In this document: positions 45,151 through 54,248 of the stretch, in pieces
Position numbering within the stretch: position 1 is the stretch's first letter
Layout: each line of letters starts with the position of its first letter
Source: Candidatus Izemoplasma sp.
GTDB lineage: Bacteria > Bacillota_I > Bacilli_A > Izemoplasmatales > Izemoplasmataceae
Direction: 5' to 3'
Assembly: GCA_036172455.1 (NCBI GenBank)
Contig: JAXKVY010000002.1
Coordinates: 434,001 to 498,000 of the forward strand
Length of the DNA: 64,000 nt
Made by a program: the position numbers and the translations under genes
The notes under the pieces: model-generated
Database searches by the model: none
Seen by the model: the letters and a program-made list of their open reading frames with translations, nothing else
What the model was told of the DNA's origin: nothing

Positions 45151-45939
45151 ATGCCACTTTTTATATTTGAAATTAAACGACGTTTAAAATCACTCTTAAT
45201 ATGGTATTTTGCGCTATTCATTATCATGATTGTTGCGAGCGTTGAATTTAGTGTTTATCAAGGAGACGAATCAATACGTGAGGCCATGGTTGCCTTTGAA
45301 CCGTTTTTCAAAGCGCTTGGTGTTGAGAATTTAAACTTTACCACTGCAATAGGCTTCTTGGCCATTTTTAGTATATACATTTATCTTCCATTGACAATCT
45401 TTAGTGGGTTATTAGGCTTAACTATATTATCAAAAGAAGAACACAAAAAGACAAGTGAATTTTTATTGACATTACCATTAAAAAGAACTACTGTATTAAC
45501 TCAAAAGTTATTATCTGGTGTTTTACTCACTGTCATACTAAATATGTTATTACATTTTACTATTCTAGCTATTTTTTACCAATATAACCCAACAATTGAA
45601 TTGATTAGTTTTGTGTTTCATATGAGCCTAGGGGTTCTTATCATACAGCTAATCTTTTTCAGTATTGCATTCATGCTAGGTATTATTGTCGCCCGTGAAA
45701 AAGTACTCAATGGTGTCTTTTTAACGTTGCTCATTAGTACGTTTATTCTAAACATGTTGATTGGCTATCTTGATAATGCCTATTTTCTTCCTTACCTAAC
45801 CCCTTTTTATTACTTTAGAGCAAGTCTAATGGTAAGTGGAGAGTTTAAAATCAGTTATATGATTCTGTCTTTACTACTGATCGGTTTATCCTTAGGATAC
45901 ACGTATTACTACTATCCCAAGAAAAATATTACACTGTAG
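45151..45939 (+). CDS. ABC-2 type transporter, permease 2
   Basis: 262 residues with six helices; loop EEHKKTSEFLLTLPLKRTTVLTQKL parallels that of permease 1, showing an old duplication. AGGAGG lies before the ATG, ten bases after the previous gene. Confidence 0.82.
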   Translation: MPLFIFEIKRRLKSLLIWYFALFIIMIVASVEFSVYQGDESIREAMVAFEPFFKALGVENLNFTTAIGFLAIFSIYIYLPLTIFSGLLGLTILSKEEHKKTSEFLLTLPLKRTTVLTQKLLSGVLLTVILNMLLHFTILAIFYQYNPTIELISFVFHMSLGVLIIQLIFFSIAFMLGIIVAREKVLNGVFLTLLISTFILNMLIGYLDNAYFLPYLTPFYYFRASLMVSGEFKISYMILSLLLIGLSLGYTYYYYPKKNITL

Positions 45940-45952
45940 AAATAGTGTCCAA

Positions 45953-45990
45953 ATAAAAAATGACAACTTCTTTTAAGTTGTCATTTTTAT
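45953..45990. terminator. bidirectional terminator between exporter and encapsulin genes
   Basis: Stem AAAAATGACAACTT/AAGTTGTCATTTTT with A and T tracts at both ends. Confidence 0.88.
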
Positions 45991-46003
45991 TACTTTTTAT
46001 GTA

Positions 46004-46798
46004 TTATGATTTCAGTTTAAAATAGGCAATGAGTGCTTCATCGGAAATGCGTGTCGTGAAAGCATTCATAATGAATAACTCAACTTCTTTATCCGTTGCC
46101 GATTTGAAGCCTACTTTGTAGTCTTGACCAACAACAAGTTCTAAATCTTCATGATTAAACGGAACAAGTAAGGCACCTTCTAAAACAGAAGAATAAACAA
46201 CGTCACCGCCAATAAGATTTTTCACTAGATCTATTAATAGGCGTCCGCCGTGTGCTTTTTGTAATGCTTTATACACTTTTTTACCAACAATCATAGTATA
46301 AGGTGCTTCAGCAAAACTATCTTGAAGTGCTAATACACCTTCAGAAATAGCATCAAATAAGGCTTCTGGATCCAGTTTCATATCAAATTTATGTTCTGCT
46401 AAATCAACTAATCCATCGATGCGAGCATCTTTATTCCCATAATAAATAGTCTTTTCTTCAAATAAAGCAATTTCTTTAGCTGCGTCTTCTAATGCATCTA
46501 AATCAGCATCTTTTGCGCCACGATCAATGTTATCTAATTCCCAACGATCCAGTTTGAAATAAATACGGGTTTCAATCAGCGGTTTTACGTCATAAAGCCC
46601 TGCCTCTACTTTACCTTCTGACTTGCATACATTCAATCGTCCCATTGAGATGCTTTCTTTTTCAAGTCCTAACGGTCCATTGACAAACAATGCTTTACGT
46701 GATGTTAAATTATTTTTCACCGCATCACTAGCAGTTTCATTAATTTCTGCCCATGCTTCCGCAGAAATGGGAGCTAAACTTTGTTTAAATAAATCCAT
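46004..46798 (-). CDS. enc: encapsulin shell protein (family 1)
   Basis: HK97-fold protein that self-assembles into an icosahedral protein compartment. 264 residues, the usual size. The N-terminal MDLFKQSLAPISAEAWAEI helix, the E-loop region (VEAGLYDVKPLIETRIYFKL), the P-domain and the C-terminal ELFIMNAFTTRISDEAL are typical of family-1 shells. It follows its cargo gene by 10 bases on the same strand, so shell and cargo are co-expressed. Phage capsid origin is the general view for this family; no phage genes are nearby. Confidence 0.94.
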   Translation of the reverse strand: MDLFKQSLAPISAEAWAEINETASDAVKNNLTSRKALFVNGPLGLEKESISMGRLNVCKSEGKVEAGLYDVKPLIETRIYFKLDRWELDNIDRGAKDADLDALEDAAKEIALFEEKTIYYGNKDARIDGLVDLAEHKFDMKLDPEALFDAISEGVLALQDSFAEAPYTMIVGKKVYKALQKAHGGRLLIDLVKNLIGGDVVYSSVLEGALLVPFNHEDLELVVGQDYKVGFKSATDKEVELFIMNAFTTRISDEALIAYFKLKS

Positions 46799-46808
46799 AC
46801 GTCTCCTC

Positions 46809-47147
46809 CTACTCTTTCATAGAACCAACGGCTAAATCTTTTTCTTCTGTTGCTTCTTCACCTTCTTCATGATGACCGATTGGTCCTTCTTTAAATAAGT
46901 TTTCTCTTAATTCAGTATCTAGTTCAGGAATTCTTCGACGAAGATATTCTAATGCCATACAAGCATGCTCTAACTCTTCATCACGATTATGTTTCAATAT
47001 GCTCTTTAACGACTCGTCGCTTGTTACTGCCATGCGTTGGTTATACCAATCCACAGCTTCAAACTCCTCAATTAAACTTTTGAATGCACGTGTTAAATCA
47101 CGCGTCTTTTCATCTAATACCTCATAAGGTTCATGATATTGATCCAA
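46809..47147 (-). CDS. encapsulated ferritin-like protein (EncFtn)
   Basis: 112 residues. Half-ferritin of two helices that dimerises to build the ferroxidase site; oxidises Fe(II) for storage in the encapsulin lumen. Visible metal ligands: Glu27/Glu28/Glu30 in IEEFEAVDWYNQR and the ExxH pair Glu58-His61 in DEELEHACMALEYLRRR. The C-terminal tail DLAVGSMKE resembles the encapsulin targeting peptide (consensus D-L-T/A-V-G-S-L). The start codon is TTG (47145-47147) with AGGAGG eight bases before; a weakly used start that may set the cargo dose. Upstream TATAAT lies around 47180. Confidence 0.93.
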   Translation of the reverse strand: MDQYHEPYEVLDEKTRDLTRAFKSLIEEFEAVDWYNQRMAVTSDESLKSILKHNRDEELEHACMALEYLRRRIPELDTELRENLFKEGPIGHHEEGEEATEEKDLAVGSMKE

Positions 47148-47254
47148 TGTAATTCCTCCTTTTTTTATTTTACATTATTATTATAACATATTTGTACTAA
47201 TAATAAAGCCTTTTGATTATATATGCTATAATAAATCTGAAAGAGGCGAAACGT

Positions 47255-47995
47255 ATGACAAAAGACATGACATGGATAAAAACTGGGTATTTTGCTCATC
47301 GCGGACTTTACAATGATAAAGATATTCCTGAGAATTCAATGGCCGCATTTGAAGAAGCAATCGCACATGGCTATGATATTGAGTGCGATGTCCGTTTAAC
47401 CAAGGACAATCGATTGGTTGTTTTTCATGATGCATCATTATTTCGTATGACTGGTAAAAAAGCTCACGTCCGTACGCAAACATTGTCCGATATTAAGCGT
47501 CTAACACTACTTGATACAAGTGAACGGGTTCGTACATTAAGAGATGTTCTTACAAGCTTACCACAAGATACTTCTTATCTTATTGAACTTAAACCTTACC
47601 GTTCTGCTAGACGTCTTGTTAACGTATTTTTAAAAGAAATAGAGGGATTAAAAATCCGATATGCCGTACATTCATTTGATCCTTTTGTTATATATCAATT
47701 TAAGAAAAAAGTGCCTAACATCATTCGAGGACAAATTGCAGAAACATTTCCTGGTAAGAGAGGATTAATGTATTTTTTATTAAAGCATATGGCTTTTAAT
47801 TGTATCTCAAAACCAGATTTTATTAATTATCGATTTGAAGATTTACCGCGTAAGCGGTTGGATCGGTTAAAACAAAAAGGTATACCCATTCTATCATTTT
47901 CTGCCCGAAGCGAAGAGGACTTAACGTTTGTAAGAAATCACTATGATAATGCTGTATTTGAGCATTTCAAACCAAAAAAAGAGTATAACGAATAA
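47255..47995 (+). CDS. glycerophosphodiester phosphodiesterase
   Basis: Hydrolyses glycerophosphodiesters to glycerol-3-phosphate and an alcohol; part of lipid turnover. 246 residues from the ATG at 47255, after AGAGGCG. TIM-barrel motifs: YFAHRGLYN (catalytic His), PENSMAAFEEAI, the ECDVRLTKD metal site, VVFHD (second His) and LIELKP. No signal peptide, so cytoplasmic. Convergent with the next membrane protein gene. Confidence 0.92.
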   Translation: MTKDMTWIKTGYFAHRGLYNDKDIPENSMAAFEEAIAHGYDIECDVRLTKDNRLVVFHDASLFRMTGKKAHVRTQTLSDIKRLTLLDTSERVRTLRDVLTSLPQDTSYLIELKPYRSARRLVNVFLKEIEGLKIRYAVHSFDPFVIYQFKKKVPNIIRGQIAETFPGKRGLMYFLLKHMAFNCISKPDFINYRFEDLPRKRLDRLKQKGIPILSFSARSEEDLTFVRNHYDNAVFEHFKPKKEYNE

Positions 47996-48018
47996 ATTAT
48001 TCGTTATACTCTATTGTT
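47981..48018. terminator. palindromic bidirectional terminator that contains both stop codons
   Basis: A 15-base arm GAGTATAACGAATAA and its reverse complement are separated by a single base; each arm contains one gene's stop. T runs follow on both strands. Both proteins therefore end in EYNE. Confidence 0.85.
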
Positions 48019-48578
48019 TTTCTATGAGTATTTGCAACATGCATATCAGAAATTTTATAATACGCTATAACTTGTAATATATAAATAACGATAAGTAAGA
48101 TTAAACGATAAAAGACAAAGTATTGAGCCAATAAGACTTGTAATGGCCAAATATAGTAAAAATGAAATCCTATATTGTTTAGGAAAACAAAACCTGCGAG
48201 CGCAACAAGCGGTTGAAGCATGTAGCGATTATTATAGTGTGTGGCCGCATAAATACCCAAGTAAACAAATGTAATTAAACTAATCATAAATGCTAAAAAC
48301 ACAATCCAAGATGTTGAGTTAGGTGCAATTTGATTACAAATCATCACGATTAAAAGAGCTGGTATCGTAACTCGAATAATCTTATAGTGTGAAAAATCTA
48401 TCAATACTAATATGTAAAACACCGAAGAACTAAGCAACATTAAAATCAGTAACCCAGTAGGTAAATTTAACACATTGTACATCGTATATCCACACAATCC
48501 AGGTCCTGTAAAAATCTTAATGAGTAGCGTAACTAAATTCGCGGCTATTAATACAGCAAACTTGTGAATAGTTGTCAT
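47997..48578 (-). CDS. polytopic membrane protein of unknown function
   Basis: 193 residues from the ATG at 48578, with AAAAGGGAG ahead; the longer reading up to 48683 lacks a ribosome site. About six hydrophobic segments (roughly 8-26, 38-60, 68-90, 97-118, 128-145, 155-177). Contains ICNQIAPNSTSWIVF and HFYYIWPLQVLLAQY. No family recognised. It shares a palindromic end with the convergent phosphodiesterase gene. Confidence 0.65.
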   Translation of the reverse strand: MTTIHKFAVLIAANLVTLLIKIFTGPGLCGYTMYNVLNLPTGLLILMLLSSSVFYILVLIDFSHYKIIRVTIPALLIVMICNQIAPNSTSWIVFLAFMISLITFVYLGIYAATHYNNRYMLQPLVALAGFVFLNNIGFHFYYIWPLQVLLAQYFVFYRLILLIVIYILQVIAYYKISDMHVANTHRKTIEYNE

Positions 48579-48688
48579 AACAATCTCCCTTTTCATAGTA
48601 TAATGGGTCTTTTTTAAGAATAAAACATCGTGCCTTTTGGCTTTAAAATAGCTAGAAAAACTTTTTTTATTTTTTTTAATCATTGTGC

Positions 48689-48716
48689 TTTACTTTCTTT
48701 TTTAACGTGTTATAAT
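48689..48716 (+). promoter_or_regulatory. promoter of the 31-residue gene
   Basis: TTTACT (48689-48694), 16 bases, TATAAT (48711-48716). Confidence 0.65.
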
Positions 48717-48761
48717 ATCCTCTGGCTTGATAAAAAAACTACCAATAAAGGGGGAGTAATC

Positions 48762-48857
48762 ATGTACATTACGCATATGGAAAACGTTATGATTTTTGAA
48801 CAAACACGTTTAGAACACAGAGAAAAAATCAAAAAAGTAGACAAGCATAATCGCTAA
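48762..48857 (+). CDS. 31-residue peptide with its own promoter and terminator
   Basis: ATG at 48762 six bases after AAAGGGGGAG; reads MYITHMENVMIFEQTRLEHR then EKIKKVDKHNR and stop. Mostly charged, likely helical in its second half. Promoter, strong ribosome site and terminator within 200 bases argue for real expression. I do not recognise it. Confidence 0.6.
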   Translation: MYITHMENVMIFEQTRLEHREKIKKVDKHNR

Positions 48858-48890
48858 AAAAGAGTTCGCTTAATTGGGAATTCTTTTTTA
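48855..48890 (+). terminator. intrinsic terminator of the 31-residue gene
   Basis: AAAAGAGTTC/GAATTCTTTT (one G-U pair) then TTTTATT. Confidence 0.7.
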
Positions 48891-48958
48891 TTATATCACA
48901 TTATTTATAATTAAACACAATTATTTATAATATAATTTCGTTATTTGCATGCACATAA

Positions 48959-48989
48959 CAAAAAAGCTAACCGAGGTTAGCTTTTTTAA
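48959..48989 (-). terminator. intrinsic terminator of the S10-spc-alpha supercluster
   Basis: AAAAAGCTAACC/GGTTAGCTTTTTT; last element after rplQ. Confidence 0.9.
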
Positions 48990-48990
48990 T

Positions 48991-49353
48991 TTAGTCAACA
49001 AATTCAATGATTGCCATTTCTGTTGAATCACCACGGCGAGGTCCCATTTTATAAATGCGAGTGTATCCGCCATCGCGATCTGCGAAGCGTGGTGCGATAT
49101 CATCAAAAAGTTTTTGTAGTGCGTTTTTATTTTCACCAGCATCTATAGGTCTTACTGTTTGACCAGCTTGACGGCGTGATGCAAGTGTATTTTTCTTACC
49201 AAGAGTTACCATTTTGTCCGCTAGACGTTTTAACTCTTTTGCTTTTGTCGCAGTTGTTGTGATGCGTTCATGAATGATTAATTGTGTCACTAAATCACGA
49301 AGCATCGCTTTACGTTGATCACTTCTACGATTTAATTTTCGATATCCGCTCAT
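48991..49353 (-). CDS. rplQ: 50S ribosomal protein L17
   Basis: 120 residues; [23 protein letters not shown] and [18 protein letters not shown] are diagnostic. It ends the ribosomal supercluster. In Bacillus the ecf genes follow; here they are elsewhere. Confidence 0.98.
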   Translation of the reverse strand: MSGYRKLNRRSDQRKAMLRDLVTQLIIHERITTTATKAKELKRLADKMVTLGKKNTLASRRQAGQTVRPIDAGENKNALQKLFDDIAPRFADRDGGYTRIYKMGPRRGDSTEMAIIEFVD

Positions 49354-49365
49354 GAATTCTACCTC

Positions 49366-50325
49366 CTATGTATGTCTTGCAAGTGATAGATTCAATTCAT
49401 CTAGTTTAGTCTTCACTTCTTTAAGCGATTTTTTACCTAAGTTACGTACTTTCATCATATCTTCTTCTGTTTTCTGAGTTAACTCTTCAACAGTGTTGAT
49501 ACCCGCACGTTTTAAGCAATTATATGACCGTACTGATAAGTCTAAATCTTCAATTTGCATTTCTAAGATTTGAGAGTTTTGTTCGTCTTCACGTTCAACC
49601 ATAAACTCTTCTTCTTTAACTTTTTCACTTAATTCAACCATAACATTCAAGTGTTCAATCATCATTTTAGATGCAACAGCGATTGCTTGTTGAGGTGTTA
49701 CAGCGCCATTAGTCCAGATTTCAAGCATTAATTTATCATGTCCAGCATCCCCACTAGACGCAGGGCTAACATCATAATTAACGCGTGTAACTGGTGTATA
49801 AATACTATCGATTGGAATAACCCCAATCATGCTTCGATTGATAAATTGTTTGTTTTCATCAGCGCTAACGTAACCAATCCCACGTCTTGCGGTCATGACC
49901 ATACGGAATTTCCCAGCGCTTACGGTTGCGATATGTTGATCTTCATTGATGATCTTCACTTCATTATCGCAAATAATATCTTTTGCAGTAACTACTTGAG
50001 GTCCGTCAACATAGATTTCCAATCGTTTTTCTACATCTGGATCGTCATTATCAATACTTAGTACAACTTCTTTTAAATTCAATACGATACTTGTTACATC
50101 TTCAACCACACCGTCAATGCTCGAATATTCATGGTCAACACCATCAATTTCTACATTAACAATCGCAGCACCTGGTAAAGAAGATAAAAGAATACGACGC
50201 ATTGAGTTTCCTAATGTAATTCCATACCCTCGTTCAAGTGGGGTAATTAGGAACTTTCCATAGGTATTATCGTCATCAAGTAATTCGATCGATGTATTTG
50301 GTTTCTCGAATTTTAAATCTTTCAA
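49366..50325 (-). CDS. rpoA: RNA polymerase alpha subunit
   Basis: Scaffold dimer for RNA polymerase assembly. 319 residues: N-terminal domain about 1-230 (GITLGNSMRRILLSSLPGAAI) and C-terminal domain about 250-315 with LDLSVRSYNCLKRAGINTVEEL, which touches UP elements and regulators. Confidence 0.98.
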   Translation of the reverse strand: MKDLKFEKPNTSIELLDDDNTYGKFLITPLERGYGITLGNSMRRILLSSLPGAAIVNVEIDGVDHEYSSIDGVVEDVTSIVLNLKEVVLSIDNDDPDVEKRLEIYVDGPQVVTAKDIICDNEVKIINEDQHIATVSAGKFRMVMTARRGIGYVSADENKQFINRSMIGVIPIDSIYTPVTRVNYDVSPASSGDAGHDKLMLEIWTNGAVTPQQAIAVASKMMIEHLNVMVELSEKVKEEEFMVEREDEQNSQILEMQIEDLDLSVRSYNCLKRAGINTVEELTQKTEEDMMKVRNLGKKSLKEVKTKLDELNLSLARHT

Positions 50326-50353
50326 TAGATTCCCTCCTTTAGATTACTACGGT

Positions 50354-50755
50354 TTATTTATGAGGTCGTTTTGGTGGACGACACCCGTTGTGTGGAATTG
50401 GTGTAACGTCGTTAATTGCAGTAATGTCTAATCCTGCAGTTTGTAAACTACGAATTGCTGCTTCACGTCCAGGACCTGGACCTTTAACAGAAACTTCAAC
50501 ACGTTTTACACCGTGATCCATAGCTGCTTTAGCGCATGCTTCTGATGCTAACTGTGCAGCAAATGGTGTTGATTTACGACTACCTTTATATCCTAATGCA
50601 CCCGCACTGCTCCAAGCAATTGCGTTTCCATCTCGATCTGTAATCGTAATGATTGTATTATTGAAAGTCGAATGAATATGTGCCACTCCGGAAGGAATAT
50701 TTTTTCTCACACGACGTTTCTTTTTAACTCTTTTTTTAACTTGTTTACGTGCCAT
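50354..50755 (-). CDS. rpsK: 30S ribosomal protein S11
   Basis: 133 residues; platform protein. [18 protein letters not shown] near residue 22 and the end THNGCRP-type segment ([16 protein letters not shown]). 15 bases after rpsM. Confidence 0.98.
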   Translation of the reverse strand: MARKQVKKRVKKKRRVRKNIPSGVAHIHSTFNNTIITITDRDGNAIAWSSAGALGYKGSRKSTPFAAQLASEACAKAAMDHGVKRVEVSVKGPGPGREAAIRSLQTAGLDITAINDVTPIPHNGCRPPKRPHK

Positions 50756-50770
50756 TATTGTCTTCCTCCT

Positions 50771-51136
50771 TTATTTTTTCTTGTTCGCTACTGTACGTTT
50801 TGGACCTTTACTTGTCCGTGCGTTATTGCGTGTCTTTTGTCCGCGTACAGGAAGCCCTTTACGATGACGCATTCCTCGATAACTTCCAATTTCTTTTAAA
50901 CGTTTAATATTCATATTAACTTCTCTTCGTAAGTCACCTTCAACCTTTACAGTTTCGACTTCACTACGAATACGAGATAATTCGTCTTCTGTTAAATCTT
51001 TTGTTCTTGTACTTTCATTTACATCTGCTTTTGCTAAAATATCTTGTGCAGTTGACTTTCCGATTCCATAAACATATGTTAACGAAATAACAATACGCTT
51101 ATCGCGTGGGATATCAACACCTGCTATACGTGCCAT
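50771..51136 (-). CDS. rpsM: 30S ribosomal protein S13
   Basis: 121 residues; head protein that contacts L5 and P-site t[23 protein letters not shown] and the basic tail [19 protein letters not shown]. Confidence 0.98.
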   Translation of the reverse strand: MARIAGVDIPRDKRIVISLTYVYGIGKSTAQDILAKADVNESTRTKDLTEDELSRIRSEVETVKVEGDLRREVNMNIKRLKEIGSYRGMRHRKGLPVRGQKTRNNARTSKGPKRTVANKKK

Positions 51137-51153
51137 TTATCGTGCACCTCCTA

Positions 51154-51267
51154 TTAACCTTGTCTTTGTTTGTGCTTTGGATTTTCACAAATAACCATAA
51201 CTTTACCTTTACGCTTGATTATTTTACATTTATCGCACATTTTTTTTACACTTGGTCTTACTTTCAT
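51154..51267 (-). CDS. rpmJ: 50S ribosomal protein L36
   Basis: 37 residues, begins [20 protein letters not shown] and ends [12 protein letters not shown]. The Cys-X2-Cys plus Cys/His pair form the zinc site of the C+ form. 23 bases after infA. Confidence 0.97.
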   Translation of the reverse strand: MKVRPSVKKMCDKCKIIKRKGKVMVICENPKHKQRQG

Positions 51268-51290
51268 AATAATTTTCCTCCTTTGGAGCG

Positions 51291-51518
51291 CTAATTTCTC
51301 TTTTTATGACGGTAAGTAATTCGCCCACGTGTTAAATCGTACGGAGACATTTCCACCGTGACTTTGTCGCCTGGTAGAATGCGAATGTAATACATACGGA
51401 TTTTACCAGAAACGTGTGCTTTTACTTTATGACCGTTCTCTAACTCAACCAAAAATTCTGTATTTGGTAATGCCTCGACAACAGTACCTTCAAACTCAAT
51501 TTTTTCTTCTTTAGCCAT
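51291..51518 (-). CDS. infA: translation initiation factor IF-1
   Basis: 75 residues, OB-fold; blocks the A site during initiation. [28 protein letters not shown] and [14 protein letters not shown] are typical. Confidence 0.97.
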   Translation of the reverse strand: MAKEEKIEFEGTVVEALPNTEFLVELENGHKVKAHVSGKIRMYYIRILPGDKVTVEMSPYDLTRGRITYRHKKRN

Positions 51519-51528
51519 AATTCCTCCT

Positions 51529-52278
51529 TTAAACCGTTGTTAAAAGAATAGGTTTATCCTCGGTAATCACAATCGAATGCTCATAATGAGCACTAAGTGA
51601 TCCATCTATTGTAACCGCAGTCCAATTATCTTTTAGTACTTTAACCTCTTTACGACCCATGTTAATCATTGGTTCTATCGCAAATGTCATACCTGGTTTT
51701 AATAAGGTTCCTTTGCCAGGAAGTCCAAAGTTTGGTATTTGAGGATCTTCATGTAACTCTTTACCGAGTCCATGTCCTACAAATTCTCGCACAACACTAT
51801 ATCCATGTCTCTCAGCATATGTTTGAATCGCATGTGAGATATCTGATAATCGATTGCCTGCTTTAGCCTGTTCTAATCCTTTAAATAATGATGCTTTTGT
51901 TACGTCCATGAGACGTTTTGCCTCATCACTAATGTCACCAACTGCATATGTCCAAGCACTATCTCCGTGATATCCTTTGTAATACGCACCAATATCGACA
52001 CTGATGATGTCACCTTCTTGAAGGATGACTTGCTTATTTGGAATACCATGTACCACTTGTTCGTTAACACTTGTACAAGCACTACCCGGAAACCCACCAT
52101 ATCCTTTAAAGGATGGGGTTGCACCATGGTCACGAACTACCTGTTCTACCACTTGATCTATCTCTAATGTAGATATCCCTGGTTGAATCATTTTACTCAC
52201 CGCTTCATGGGCAAGCGCAACAATTTTACCAGCTTCTCTCATAATATCTATTTCACGCGGTGATTTAATCGTAACCAT
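51529..52278 (-). CDS. map: methionine aminopeptidase type I
   Basis: 249 residues; removes the N-terminal Met from new proteins. Metal ligands are seen: Asp in [14 protein letters not shown] (both Asp), His in [10 protein letters not shown], Glu in FAIEPM and Glu in YEHSIVIT. Its ATG overlaps the adk stop by one base. Confidence 0.97.
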   Translation of the reverse strand: MVTIKSPREIDIMREAGKIVALAHEAVSKMIQPGISTLEIDQVVEQVVRDHGATPSFKGYGGFPGSACTSVNEQVVHGIPNKQVILQEGDIISVDIGAYYKGYHGDSAWTYAVGDISDEAKRLMDVTKASLFKGLEQAKAGNRLSDISHAIQTYAERHGYSVVREFVGHGLGKELHEDPQIPNFGLPGKGTLLKPGMTFAIEPMINMGRKEVKVLKDNWTAVTIDGSLSAHYEHSIVITEDKPILLTTV

Positions 52279-52934
52279 TATAAATCCTCCAAAACCATCA
52301 TAATATCTTCTGTTACTTGGTCAAAGGCTTGCATACCATTAACATGGTATAAGATACCTTTTTCCTCATAGTAATCAAGTAATGGCTTTGTTTTTGTTTC
52401 ATATATTTCAAGGCGATTTTGCACTGATTCGTGGGAATCATCTTGACGTTGGTAAAGTTCGCCACCACATTCATCACAGACACCAGGTGTCTTCGGTGGT
52501 TTAAACTTTAAGTGATAGGTTTCTCCACAATTACGACAGACACGACGATGCTCCATGCGTTCAAATAACACATCATGACTCGATAAAATATTGATTACAG
52601 CATCAAGCTGTGTATCCATTTTATCTAACATCTGATCTAGCGCAACGGCTTGATTAACTGTCCGTGGATAACCATCTAGTATAAAACTACTTTTTGCATC
52701 TTCTTTTTCGAGACGTTTACGAACAACTTGGTTGGTGATGTCATCACTTACTAAATTGCCATTCTTAATGTACTTCATTGCTTCAATACCAACGGAATCG
52801 CCAGCATTGTAGGCATCTCTGAACATCTGTCCTGTTGAGATACTAGGCATATCATACTTCTCTTTAATTAATTTTGATTGGCTACCTTTCCCAGCACCTG
52901 GAGGACCCATTACTAGTATCTTCAGAGAAAACAC
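52278..52934 (-). CDS. adk: adenylate kinase, zinc-containing lid
   Basis: ATP + AMP to 2 ADP. P-loop [17 protein letters not shown] motif; lid domain with four zinc cysteines (CRNCGETYH and CDECGGE). 218 residues if started at GTG 52934 ([13 protein letters not shown]). That GTG has no ribosome site, while GATAGGTG lies six bases before an in-frame CTG (giving [10 protein letters not shown]), so the true start is unclear. Directly after secY. Confidence 0.95.
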   Translation of the reverse strand: MFSLKILVMGPPGAGKGSQSKLIKEKYDMPSISTGQMFRDAYNAGDSVGIEAMKYIKNGNLVSDDITNQVVRKRLEKEDAKSSFILDGYPRTVNQAVALDQMLDKMDTQLDAVINILSSHDVLFERMEHRRVCRNCGETYHLKFKPPKTPGVCDECGGELYQRQDDSHESVQNRLEIYETKTKPLLDYYEEKGILYHVNGMQAFDQVTEDIMMVLEDL

Positions 52935-54248
52935 CTATCTAATGAATCCTGAGTAAGTTTGCTCTTGCGCTTGGGTTTTGATTTGTTTTGTAGTTTCGAT
53001 AGCCACACCTACAACAATCAATAAGCTTGTTCCACCAATTTGCACATAAGCTGGAAGATCAAAGATCATCGCTAGAAAAATTGGTAGTGACGCAACAAAT
53101 ACTAAGTATGTTGCTCCGATAATTGTAATTCTAAACAATGTTTTAGAAATATAGTTTTCAGTATCAACTCCAGGTCTAACACCTGGAATATATGCTTGTT
53201 GTTTTTGTAAGTTATCCGCTACTTTTTCTGGATTAATTTGAACAAATGCATAGAAAAATGCAAAGATAAAAATAAGTCCAACATACACAACATATCCAAG
53301 TGGACGTTGATATGTAAAGAGTTCATTCATCCAAGTTCCAAAGAGCGTTGCATTTAATTCTGGTATAAAGTTTAAGATTGTTGATGGAATACTCAAAATA
53401 GTAACCGCAAAGATAACTGGAATAACACCCGCAGAGTTAATTTTTAATGGGATGTTTGATTCGTTTTTACCTTTAAAACGTTGTCCTGCTGGACGATTTG
53501 AGTACTGAATTGGTACTTTTCTATAAGATGATTGCATTATGGTAACGAATAAGATTACGGCAATATAAATAAATAAGACTAAGGCAAAGATTAAGTAAGA
53601 CTCAACATTTGCAGTTGCTGCTGTAACATACTCGCCAACTAAACTCGAAATCATGCTTGGCATACCACTAACGATCCCAGCAACGATAATCATACTGGTT
53701 CCATTCCCAATACCATACATGGTAATTTGATCAGAAAGCCAAAGTAAGAATGCTGTCCCAGCGGTCATAACAATCGCTAAGTAAGTGTAGGTAACAAAGG
53801 TAACTTGGAAATCACCAATATCAAAGATACTGTCTCCTGTTAAACGGAAACCATATGTCATAGCTAATGCTTGAATAAATGCTAATCCAATAGCTAAATA
53901 ACGTGTTAATTGGTTGATTTTACGTTTACCCGTTTCGCCTTCTTCTTGCCATTCTTTTAAGATTGGCACAATGTCCATTTGTAATAACTGAACAACGATC
54001 GATGCGGTAATGTAAGGCCCAATACCAAGGGCTATAATACTGTAATTCTTTAATGCATTACCTGTGAATGCATTCGCGATGCCTAGAATACCACTGTCAG
54101 CTTGTTCAAAAAAGCTACTAATGATATCAGGGTTAACGAGGGGGATGTGAATATAAGTTGCTGTCTTATAAATGAGAAAAGCAAAAAGCGTAAATAAAAT
54201 CTTTTTCATTACTTCTTTATTTTTTAATGCCGCAACTATAGTCTGCAT
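52935..54248 (-). CDS. secY: preprotein translocase subunit SecY
   Basis: 437 residues, ten membrane helices forming the protein-conducting channel with the long SecE encoded earlier. Helix 2/plug region (TGNALKNYSIIALGIGPYITASIVVQ), SNRPAGQRFKGKNESNIPLK cytoplasmic loop and IPGVRPGVDTENY are diagnostic. Starts immediately after rplO. Confidence 0.98.
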   Translation of the reverse strand: MQTIVAALKNKEVMKKILFTLFAFLIYKTATYIHIPLVNPDIISSFFEQADSGILGIANAFTGNALKNYSIIALGIGPYITASIVVQLLQMDIVPILKEWQEEGETGKRKINQLTRYLAIGLAFIQALAMTYGFRLTGDSIFDIGDFQVTFVTYTYLAIVMTAGTAFLLWLSDQITMYGIGNGTSMIIVAGIVSGMPSMISSLVGEYVTAATANVESYLIFALVLFIYIAVILFVTIMQSSYRKVPIQYSNRPAGQRFKGKNESNIPLKINSAGVIPVIFAVTILSIPSTILNFIPELNATLFGTWMNELFTYQRPLGYVVYVGLIFIFAFFYAFVQINPEKVADNLQKQQAYIPGVRPGVDTENYISKTLFRITIIGATYLVFVASLPIFLAMIFDLPAYVQIGGTSLLIVVGVAIETTKQIKTQAQEQTYSGFIR

